A DNA stretch of 12,164 nucleotides from Chitinophagales bacterium (GTDB taxonomy: Bacteria; Bacteroidota; Bacteroidia; Chitinophagales; UBA2359): the NCBI GenBank assembly GCA_020629335.1, contig JAHDDN010000131.1, forward strand, positions 1 through 12,164. The letters are read 5' to 3'. The position numbers were made by a program, and so were the translations under genes. How positions within the stretch are numbered: the first letter of the stretch is position 1; every line of letters starts with the position of its first letter. The notes below the pieces were generated by a model. It was not told the DNA's origin and did not search any database. It worked only from the letters and a program-made list of their open reading frames with translations. Shown here piece by piece: positions 1 to 7,100 of this stretch.

Positions 1-40
1 ATAGCTACCCAATACTCATTACACAATACTCAATACTATT

Positions 41-260
41 TTGGCTTAGGGATGGTAGCGGTATGTGGCGGCCATGCTGCGACTTACGGAACTTAGGCAC
101 ACGCAGGCTCCAATAAGAGACAAGTGGGCCTTAGTGCAGTAGGAGCCGCATAGCCACATAATAGCGGACAGCCCGACCCATTTCAAATTTTTTCATGCGA
201 GGGCGGACACATAGGTCCGCCCCTACTGGCGCATGAAAAAATTTGAAATGGGGAAGCCCC
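41..260 (-). repeat. 220-bp structured dispersed repeat, copy A
   Basis: This is the first of two related elements in the window; its partner, copy B, lies at 2278-2498 in the opposite orientation. Read on the minus strand it starts with GGGGCTTCCCC and ends with CCATCCCTAAGCCAA. It shares further blocks with copy B in the same order: GTAGGGGCG, ACCTATGTGT, GGGTCGGGCTGTCC, CACTAAG, TTGTCT, CTAAGTT and ATACCG. Visible stems are a perfect 23-bp stem (177-199 with 230-252) that encloses a perfect 8-bp hairpin (201-208 with 215-222), a 7-bp stem (63-69 with 153-159), and an 8-bp stem with one mismatch (95-102 with 124-131). No reading frame is shared between the copies. It may be a non-autonomous mobile element or a structured RNA; the functional strand is not known. 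Confidence 0.8.
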
Positions 261-268
261 CAATAAAA

Positions 269-328
269 AATGATGAACAATAAACTATGAATGTTTTATT
301 ATTCATTCATAGCTCATCATTCATCATT
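269..328. repeat. AT-rich inverted repeat (two-tier hairpin)
   Basis: Two nested perfect arms are visible: AATGATGAA at 269-277 pairs with TTCATCATT at 320-328, and CTATGAATG at 285-293 pairs with CATTCATAG at 304-312. A 10-nt AT-rich loop separates the inner arms. It lies just outside copy A of the structured repeat. It has no G+C-rich stem followed by a T-run, so it does not look like a classical terminator. Function unknown. Confidence 0.5.
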
Positions 329-388
329 AAAATATTGTCTATGCCTAAAACAGCTTGACCTGACAAATCCTTTAAGTCTGTGTTACTG

Positions 389-554
389 TTAAGTAATTGA
401 CGGTAATTATTTGGGTATTATTGATGAGCTTATTTTTAGCTTAGACAAGGCATTTTTAGACAGTAATAGCAGGGCTATTGCTAATAAAAATAACGCAGTA
501 TAAGCTAAAAAGAAGCCAGCAGAATTGCCGAAATAATTGACGTTAATTACTTAA
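389..554. repeat. 166-bp imperfect palindrome / MITE-like element
   Basis: The segment can fold back on itself along most of its length. The terminal arms 391-412 and 531-552 match at 19 of 22 positions as inverted repeats, and the identity extends outward to TTAAGTAATT (389-398) against AATTACTTAA (545-554). Inside, 428-443 pairs with 501-516 at 15 of 16 positions. The centre, near 471-473, is flanked by AATAGC and GCTATT. The right end overlaps the stop codon (551-553) of the minus-strand lipoprotein gene, so on that strand it would form a long hairpin directly after the gene. It could be a miniature inverted-repeat element or an unusually large 3'-end hairpin. No coding sequence is visible in it. 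Confidence 0.6.
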
Positions 555-1744
555 TTTAACACTTGGTAGTGATCTTCAAAAGCATCTAAAACGGAAGCCT
601 TCAAGCCTCTTGTAGCTTTAAGAATTAAATCTCTATTAGTAGGGAAGGGGACAAAATGATTAGTGAGTAGATTTCTGGTTCTTTGATCCAATGCGTGAAC
701 ATCCCCTCTGGCAGTCGCAAAGGTATTAATAAAGTTAGCGCTGGACTTGACAGGATAACTACCCAATAGCTGACGCGTTCTGAGATCGAAGAAATCTAAA
801 CTGCCTTTAGCATAAGCACCTTTAGATTGTTCAACTACTAAAGCATCGCAATGAATTTCAATGAAACGATCTACCTTAATACGTGTGCCAGTGCTATCAA
901 TTTTATAATTCCCTTTTTTGTCTCTTAAATACTCCCAACCATCTTTGACTTCTTTATGGTGATGAGTATCTCTTTCCTTCACACGCTCAGCCGTTACGTC
1001 AATATTTTCTAAATTCATCACGATTTCGTAATCGTAGGCTAAGTTAGGCTCTTGATTGCTATGAAAGCGTAACCACTGTTTGTCAAACTGACTAACAGGC
1101 ATTCTTTTTAAAGCGCTCTCTACATCCTTAGGCAATAATTGATCAGAAGTATTCTTAAACTTAAATAGCACATACATCGTACCTTTTGACAAGGCTTGCT
1201 TTAGCAATTCATCTGTGTCCTTATAATGAGGATATAAGCGCTTCAATTCTTTTAAATGATCATAAGCCATTAAGGCCTCCGTTTTATCATTAGATTTTAG
1301 CAAACGATGCGCCTTCGCATAAAGGACTTCCGCATGTTTGTTTTTAGCTTGTGTTAAAGCCTCCTTAGTATCAATCAATTTAATACTAGCCTTACGACCA
1401 CCTTTCTTCACATAAAGGGGCAATAAAGGCACCACTAATTGCTGGCGATCATTGATTCGATAATACAAATCCATAATCTCCTCCCAATTATCTGGATTCC
1501 CATCCGTCTTCAAATATTTGATATGATCTAAATCTCTTCGGTTAGCCTTATAGAAAGCATCTTCTAACAACAAAACCTGTTTTGTCTTGTTCTTATTATT
1601 ACGGAGCTTCTTGACAGAGCGCAATACGGCTTCATCATATTCTCCACTATTAATAGCTTTCTGAGATAGATTACAAGAAGAAAGAAAAGCAATTGCAATC
1701 ATTAAAACGGCAGTAAATACTGTATTGAACTTTAGCATTTTCAT
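551..1744 (-). CDS. Predicted lipoprotein of unknown function
   Basis: I do not recognise the family. The chosen start (ATG at 1742-1744) gives 397 residues beginning with Lys-rich residues, a hydrophobic stretch and the lipobox LSSC with Cys at about residue 24. This predicts a type II signal peptide and a lipid-anchored protein. An upstream in-frame ATG at 1780 would add 12 residues before the signal and is less likely. The first half is rich in Lys, Leu and Ala helices with TPR-like spacing, for example SGEYDEAVLRSVKKL near residue 33 and a segment near 140-190. The second half looks beta-rich, with an HHH cluster and a DKKGNYKIDSTG segment near the middle. The neighbouring small membrane protein is on the same strand 131 bp upstream; the act genes are divergent. 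A role in the cell envelope is inference from the signal peptide only. Confidence 0.75.
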   Translation of the reverse strand: MKMLKFNTVFTAVLMIAIAFLSSCNLSQKAINSGEYDEAVLRSVKKLRNNKNKTKQVLLLEDAFYKANRRDLDHIKYLKTDGNPDNWEEIMDLYYRINDRQQLVVPLLPLYVKKGGRKASIKLIDTKEALTQAKNKHAEVLYAKAHRLLKSNDKTEALMAYDHLKELKRLYPHYKDTDELLKQALSKGTMYVLFKFKNTSDQLLPKDVESALKRMPVSQFDKQWLRFHSNQEPNLAYDYEIVMNLENIDVTAERVKERDTHHHKEVKDGWEYLRDKKGNYKIDSTGTRIKVDRFIEIHCDALVVEQSKGAYAKGSLDFFDLRTRQLLGSYPVKSSANFINTFATARGDVHALDQRTRNLLTNHFVPFPTNRDLILKATRGLKASVLDAFEDHYQVLN

Positions 1745-1800
1745 GGCATAGGTTTTTAGGGCGATAGATGTTACAAACAACTATCAGGTTGATGAAAAAG

Positions 1801-1814
1801 GCAGTGGCCACTGC
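1801..1814. promoter_or_regulatory. Perfect 14-bp palindrome, possible operator
   Basis: GCAGTGGCCACTGC is its own reverse complement. It lies in the 131-bp gap between the two minus-strand genes, about 57 bp upstream of the chosen start of the lipoprotein gene. Position and symmetry fit a dimeric regulator site, but a palindrome of this length can occur by chance and there is no second copy in the gap. Confidence 0.25.
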
Positions 1815-1875
1815 TAAAGTAATTGTATAGTGGATTAGATGTAACTCGGTCGGAAACGTTTAAATAACAAAGGAA

Positions 1876-2199
1876 TTATGACTTTTTACGAAACATTTTT
1901 TTCATACTGTTAAAAGTCTTTTTCTCAAAATTCCAAAAGAAATTAAATTGTCCAAATATAAAACCAAACATTAGCAATAGGAGTTGATATATAGGAAGGA
2001 CAATGAGTAATCTAAGTAAGACGTAAAGAGGCGTCGGTAGTTCATTGAGGATCGGAATTGCTTTAAGAATGGGCTTGCCCAAATAGGCAGCACTAGTGCC
2101 AGTGAGCGCAAAAACGATCAATATCAACACAAAATCAATATTGCGCTTAATGCCCCACTTGTCTTTTAATCTCTCCAAATAATTTTTCTCTTCTGCCAT
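1876..2199 (-). CDS. Small two-helix membrane protein (DUF6787-like)
   Basis: This is a 107-residue protein with a charged N-terminus (MAEEKNYLERLKDKWGIKR), a first hydrophobic segment at about 24-42, and a second at about 58-84. It then has a conserved-looking FGQFNFFWNFEKK stretch and a strongly basic end. The pattern of LKDKW near the N-terminus, a YLGKPIL segment after the first helix, and FGQF(N)FF after the second resembles, from memory, the DUF6787 family of small Bacteroidota membrane proteins. That assignment needs a profile search. Both ends are probably cytoplasmic (positive-inside rule). The start is the only sensible ATG and lies next to a promoter-like box at 2204-2211. It may be co-transcribed with the downstream lipoprotein gene. 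No function is known to me. Confidence 0.8.
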   Translation of the reverse strand: MAEEKNYLERLKDKWGIKRNIDFVLILIVFALTGTSAAYLGKPILKAIPILNELPTPLYVLLRLLIVLPIYQLLLLMFGFIFGQFNFFWNFEKKTFNSMKKMFRKKS

Positions 2200-2203
2200 A
2201 GCA

Positions 2204-2211
2204 CAAAATTA
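2204..2211 (-). promoter_or_regulatory. Possible Bacteroidota -7 box (TAATTTTG)
   Basis: On the minus strand TAATTTTG matches the Bacteroidota -7 consensus TAnnTTTG and ends 4 bases before the ATG of the 107-aa gene. If used, the mRNA would be leaderless or nearly so. No clear TTTG -33 element stands at the expected distance, so the match may be chance in AT-rich DNA. Confidence 0.3.
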
Positions 2212-2277
2212 ACGATGAATTTTTATATAAAAGGCATAAATCATAAAATTGTTTGAAGTAATTGTTAATTATTATTT

Positions 2278-2498
2278 GGGGCTTCCCCTTTTTAATTTTT
2301 CATCGGACCGTAGGGGCGCTACCTATGTGTGCGCCCTCCGATGAAAAATTAAAAAGGGTCGGGCTGTCCACTCTTATGCAGCTATGTGCCAGCTATTACA
2401 CTAAGCTGTATTTGTCTGCCCTGCGGGCCAGCCTACATACAGCTAAGTTTCATAAGCTGTCTCATATACGCTGCATACCGTTCCCATCCCTAAGCCAA
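2278..2498 (+). repeat. 221-bp structured dispersed repeat, copy B
   Basis: Homologous to copy A (41-260) but inverted relative to it, with the same terminal blocks GGGGCTTCCCC and CCATCCCTAAGCCAA. Stems seen are a perfect 22-bp stem (2286-2307 with 2337-2358) enclosing a 6-bp hairpin (2314-2319 with 2331-2336), a perfect 7-bp stem (2376-2382 with 2470-2476), and a perfect 8-bp stem (2404-2411 with 2437-2444) that contains GCCC/GGGC (2418-2421 with 2425-2428). The stem sequences differ from copy A while the pairing is kept; for example ATGCAGC/GCTGCAT here is ATGTGGC/GCCACAT in copy A. An open frame running through this copy is interrupted by a stop in copy A, so it is not treated as a gene. 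Confidence 0.8.
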
Positions 2499-2554
2499 TG
2501 AAGCTATTCCTCAAAAACAAAAAAATACAAGAGAAAAGCGCAGTAAAAAAGTAG

Positions 2555-2669
2555 AAAAATCGCCCTAAAAGAAAGGCTTTATCGACTGAAACGTCCAACA
2601 GCATGTATATCAGACGACCAAAAGGCGAAACATGCTAACTTAGACCCTTTCTAAATAGTCGATTTTTTT
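2555..2669 (+). other. Candidate structured RNA or attenuator upstream of actA
   Basis: Several perfect complementary segments lie in this short gene-free stretch: AGAAAGG (2570-2576) with CCTTTCT (2646-2652), ATCGACT (2581-2587) with AGTCGAT (2657-2663), AGCATGT (2600-2606) with ACATGCT (2630-2636), and AAAAATCG (2555-2562) with CGATTTTT (2660-2667). The first two pairings cross each other, so they would form a pseudoknot or be alternatives. The last arm runs into seven T residues (2663-2669), as at an intrinsic terminator. The actA promoter box follows 33 bp later. It could be a small RNA, an attenuator, or chance pairing in AT-rich DNA. It matches no riboswitch class that I recognise. Confidence 0.35.
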
Positions 2670-2701
2670 AATAAAAACTACTCTTTTACGCATTTAATCC
2701 A

Positions 2702-2709
2702 TAACTTTG
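2702..2709 (+). promoter_or_regulatory. Predicted -7 box (TAACTTTG) for the act operon
   Basis: TAACTTTG matches the Bacteroidota -7 consensus TAnnTTTG exactly. Transcription would start near 2715, about 69 nt before the preferred actA start at 2784 and only a few bases before the alternative ATG at 2721. A -33 TTTG is not obvious; the region 20-25 bp upstream is AT-rich. Confidence 0.5.
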
Positions 2710-2783
2710 CACTCTGATTTATGAAAACAAATACCTTGGTCAATTGTCTTACTATGGACAAATTTGAAAAAATTTCCAACCTA

Positions 2784-4004
2784 ATGAGCCTAAAAAATTG
2801 GATTTTTGGCTTATGTCTGCTGATGCTTTCAACAGCCACCTTTGCACAAGATGCAGCAGCCAAAGCAGGTGAAGGCTTATTTAAAGCCAATTGTGCAAGT
2901 TGCCATAAGGTAAACGCCAAGCTAATTGGCCCAGCCTTAGCAGGTGTAGAAAGCAAATACGAAAAAGAATGGCTTTATAGCTGGATTAGAAACTCGCAAG
3001 CAATGGTAAAAGCTGGAGATCCTCAAGCGGTCTCTATCTTTGCAGAGTATAATAACTCTATCATGACTGCCTTTCCAAGCTTAACGGATGAGCATATAGA
3101 TAATATCTTAACTTACGTTCAAGCAGTTGCGGCAGATCCTAATTGGGGTAAAGATCCAGGAGAGGCTACTGCGGCAAGTGCCGATCAAGCGGGCATGGAC
3201 TGGACGAGTCCATCTTTTGTCTTCTTAGCTATTCTCACACTCTTATTATTGGCAATCATGTTTATGTTATCCAAATTAACTGGATCACTAAACCGAATGT
3301 CAAGAGAACAAAGAGGAGAGGCCGTTCCTGAATCGGTGCCTTTGTTCAAAAATAGAAAGTTTATGGCAGCAGCCAGCTTGTTGTTATTTGCTTTATTAGG
3401 ATACTCCTCTTTCAACCAAGCCGCTGGCTTAGGTAGGCAACAAGGGTATCAACCAGACCAACCAATCAAATTCTCACACAAATTACACGCAGGTACACAC
3501 AAAATAGAATGTCAATACTGTCATAGTGGTGCTTCTAAAGGTAAATCTGCCGTAATACCATCAGCTAATGTTTGTATGAATTGCCATATGGCTATCCAAG
3601 AAGGACCAAAATATGGTGCAACTGAGATATCTAAAATATATGCAGCATCAGGCTGGGACCCAGCTAAAGGCGAATATGCTAATGAGCCAAAGCCAATAGA
3701 ATGGGTGAGAATTCACAACCTTCCCGATCACGTATATTTCAATCACGCACAACACGTTAATGCAGGTGGCTTAGAGTGTCAACAGTGTCATGGCCCAATC
3801 GAAGAAATGGAGGTCGTAGAACAACACTCTCTACTTAGTATGGGGTGGTGTATTGATTGTCATACTGAAACAGAAGTGAAATTTACGACTAACGACTATT
3901 ATGGCGTCTATGAGAAATTGCACAAAGATCTGAAGGAGGGCAATATAAAGAAGATTACAGTAGAAGACATAGGTGGCTTAGAATGTCAAAAATGCCACTA
4001 TTAA
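2784..4004 (+). CDS. actA: ACIII multiheme cytochrome c subunit ActA
   Basis: ActA carries the main chain of c hemes that takes electrons from the iron-sulfur subunit ActB towards periplasmic cytochrome c or the oxidase. From the chosen start the protein has 406 residues. It has a cleavable-looking signal peptide (MSLKNWIFGLCLLMLSTATFAQ) and then a monoheme cytochrome c domain with CASCH at 37-41 and a likely Met ligand at about 94 (IMTAFPSLTD). Two membrane segments follow, at about 144-164 and 193-210. The pentaheme region has CQYCH (243), CMNCH (264), CQQCH (332), CIDCH (356) and CQKCH (401), the last one two residues before the end. Six heme sites are therefore encoded. An in-frame ATG at 2721 would add 21 residues in front of the signal peptide, which is why the later ATG is preferred. 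A terminator-like hairpin follows the stop. The assignment to ACIII is secure from the adjoining actBCDEF. Confidence 0.93.
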   Translation: MSLKNWIFGLCLLMLSTATFAQDAAAKAGEGLFKANCASCHKVNAKLIGPALAGVESKYEKEWLYSWIRNSQAMVKAGDPQAVSIFAEYNNSIMTAFPSLTDEHIDNILTYVQAVAADPNWGKDPGEATAASADQAGMDWTSPSFVFLAILTLLLLAIMFMLSKLTGSLNRMSREQRGEAVPESVPLFKNRKFMAAASLLLFALLGYSSFNQAAGLGRQQGYQPDQPIKFSHKLHAGTHKIECQYCHSGASKGKSAVIPSANVCMNCHMAIQEGPKYGATEISKIYAASGWDPAKGEYANEPKPIEWVRIHNLPDHVYFNHAQHVNAGGLECQQCHGPIEEMEVVEQHSLLSMGWCIDCHTETEVKFTTNDYYGVYEKLHKDLKEGNIKKITVEDIGGLECQKCHY

Positions 4005-4014
4005 TAAAAAGTAT

Positions 4015-4065
4015 AGCGGTTGAGTTAAGAATTGTTCTTAATCAAAACTCAACTGCTTTTTCTTT
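4015..4065 (+). terminator. Rho-independent terminator after actA
   Basis: A stem of 12 positions with one G/A mismatch (4015-4026 with 4046-4057) encloses a second perfect inverted repeat, TTAAGAA/TTCTTAA, and is followed directly by TTTTTCTTT. It starts 10 bp after the actA stop. It would end or reduce transcription between actA and actB, which are normally co-transcribed. Confidence 0.7.
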
Positions 4066-4087
4066 ATAATGATGAAAAAATAAGATG

Positions 4088-4095
4088 TACATTTG
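4088..4095 (+). promoter_or_regulatory. Predicted -7 box (TACATTTG) upstream of actB
   Basis: TACATTTG matches TAnnTTTG exactly and lies just after the actA terminator. A near-match TTTA to the -33 TTTG lies 21 bp upstream at 4063-4066. The leader to the actB ATG would be about 80 nt. It contains two tandem copies of ATTATTTTATC shortly before the start. Confidence 0.4.
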
Positions 4096-4181
4096 AAATG
4101 CAATATTTTAGTGCAAAATAGGCACTTTCAAAAAATTAGATTATTATTTTATCATTATTTTATCATTTAAGTAACGTCTTG

Positions 4182-7100
4182 ATGGAATTTAAAAATCAGT
4201 ACTGGCAAAGCTTAGAGCAACTGGAAAATGATCCTGCTTACCTAGAGAAAAAGAAGAATGAATTTCCAGAGCCATTACCGCTAAAGGGAGCAGTAGAAGA
4301 TGTCGCTAGTCCCAAGTCAGGGAATAGAAGAGATTTCTTGAAAATGTTAGGTTTCAGTGTTTCGGCAGCAGCTTTAGCTGCTAGCTGCGAAATACCTGTG
4401 AAATACGCAGTCCCTTATGTGAATAAGCCTGAAGAAATCATTCCTGGTATCGCTAATTACTACGCATCTACTTTCCTAAATGGAAATGATTTTTGTAGTG
4501 TATTAGTCAAAACTCGTGAAGGTCGTCCTATCAAAATTGAAGGAAATAATGATTCTCCTTTGACAAAAGGTGGTACTTCAGCCAGAGCGCAAGCATCCGT
4601 ATTAGATCTTTACGATATGAATCGTTTAAAAGATCCTATGGTGGATGGTGCAAAGTCAGATTGGGAAACCGTAGATAAAGCCGTACGTTCTGGTTTAGAT
4701 CGTGCAAATGGCTCTATCGTTTTACTAACCTCTAGCTTAGCAAGCCCTTCTACTGGACAGTTAATTAGAGACTTTCAAGCGACTTACCCAAGAGCACGTC
4801 ACGTAGTATATGAACCCCTTTCTTATGCAGGAATGCTTTACGCAAATGAAGAATCATTTGGGGTAAAAGCAGTTCCTTCTTATGATTTTGAAAAGGCTGA
4901 AGTGATCGTGAGCTTTGGTGCAGACTTCTTAGGAACTTGGGTCTCTCCAACAGAATTTAATAAGGCTTACAGCAAGAATAGAAAGATTAGTAAGGCTAAT
5001 CCAAAAATGTCAAGACATTATCAGTTTGAGTCACGTATGTCTGTGACAGGTAGTAATGCTGATTATCGTAGAGCCGTTAAGACCTCAGATATTCCAGCCG
5101 CAGTTGCCATGCTTTATAATGAAGTGGCAGGTGGTGGAGCTTCAGTAGGTGGAAGCTTAAGTGAAGAGACAAAAACAAAAATTAAAAAAGCAGCTTTAGA
5201 TCTAAAAGCAAATAGAGGGAAATCGTTAGTAGTTTGTGGGTATAATGATAAAAATCTTCAAACAGTAATCAATGCAATTAATAGTGCATTAGGTAACTAT
5301 GGTGGTACAATTGATTTAAGTACACCTTATAATATTTGTCAAGGAGATGATAAAGCAGTTGCTCAGTTGATTTCTGATATGGGATCGGGTAGAGTAGGAG
5401 CCTTGTTGGTACACAACTGTAATCCTGCTTACGATTTACCAAATAGAGACCAATTTAAAGCAGGATTAGCTAAGACAGGCTTGACTGTTTCTTTCGGTAC
5501 TAAAATGGATGAAACAACGGCTGCTTGTAAATATGCTTGTCCAAGTAATCATTACTTAGAGTCATGGGGTGATACCGAGGTTAAAAAAGGCCACTATGGG
5601 ATCGTTCAACCAACTATTTCGCCTCTTTTCAATACTCGATCTATGCAAGATAGCTTATTGAAGTGGTTAGGTGCTGGGGAAGACTTTTATGCATATATGA
5701 AAAACTACTGGCAGAATAACTTGTTCGGCAGCTTAGGTAGTGGTTCATTCCAAGCATTTTGGGATAAAACAGTTCATGATGGTGTTGTGACAGCCCCCAG
5801 CTATGGTGGTGGTGGCTTCTCATTTGGTGGTAATGCCAATGGTGCCGCAAGTGCAGCAGCGAATGCATTTAAAAGTAATGGAGGCTTCGAATTAGAATTG
5901 TACCAAAATGTAGGAGTAGGAGATGGTCGTTATGCTAATAATCCATACTTACAAGAAACGCCAGATCCAGTAGCTAAGATTTGCTGGGACAACTATGTTT
6001 CAGTCAACTATGATGATGCAAAAGAAAATGGTTGGGCTAGATATGATGTGTTAAAAGTTAGCGCAGATGGTTATTCTATTGACTTACCTGTTTTTGTACA
6101 GCCAGGTCAAAAGAGAGGTACCGTTTCTATAGCACTAGGGTATGGTCGAACGGAAGGCTTGAACGAAAGATGCCAAGTAGGTAAAGATGCGTACCCATTT
6201 ATGCGAATGAATGGAGACACCTTTAGTTATGTCTTATCTAATGTAAGTTTAGAGAAGGTCGGGAATGGTTATCAATTACCAATTACTCAGACACATAATT
6301 ACATTAATACTGCTGGTACTAGACGTTTATCAGAAAAAGATCGTACAGGAATTATAATCGAAGGGTCTATCAAAGGATTTAAAAAAGATCCTTATGTAGG
6401 TAATCCTTGGGGTAAGAAAATGACTGATCCGCACTTAAAGGATGAGTATTTATTTACACTTTATGATGATCGTCCTGAATTAAAGGATGGACATCATTGG
6501 GGAATGGCTATTGACTTAAATTCTTGTACAGGTTGTAGTGCTTGTGTGGTTGCTTGTCATATTGAGAATAATGTGCCAGTAGTAGGTGCTAATGAGGTGT
6601 TTAGAGCACATGAAATGCATTGGATGCGTATTGATCGCTACTATGCGAGCGATACAGATGAAAATGGTAACTTAGACATGGAAAACCCTCGTACGGTATT
6701 CATGCCTATGATGTGTCAGCACTGTGATAATGCTCCTTGTGAGAATGTTTGTCCAGTAAACGCAACTAACCATAGTGCAGAAGGCTTAAATCAAATGACT
6801 TATAACAGGTGTATTGGTACAAGATATTGTGCGAATAACTGCCCGTTCAAAGTGAGAAGATTTAACTGGTATGATTACCAATCAGCTGATAGCTTTTATG
6901 AAGATACTGTATTTGCTAATGATGAATACTCACTTCGTAATGATTTATCAAGTATGGTATTGAATCCTGATGTTACTGTTCGTTCAAGAGGGGTTATTGA
7001 AAAATGCTCTTTCTGTGTACAACGTATCCAAGCAGGAAAATTAGAGGCGAAAAAAGAAGGAAGAAGATTAAAAGATGGAGATGTCATTTCTGCTTGTCAG

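Noticed and set aside
41..260. CRISPR array or tRNA/rRNA gene in the repeat-rich first 550 bp
   Set aside because: No regularly spaced identical repeats and no tRNA cloverleaf or rRNA signature was seen; the repeats are inverted and structured.
2262..2501. 79-codon plus-strand open frame
   Set aside because: It lies almost wholly within repeat copy B. The corresponding frame in copy A meets a stop soon after the first stem, and conservation follows base pairing, not codons.
2678..2956. 92-codon minus-strand open frame over the actA start
   Set aside because: It overlaps the actA promoter and signal-peptide region in antisense and has no recognisable protein character; a shadow of actA.
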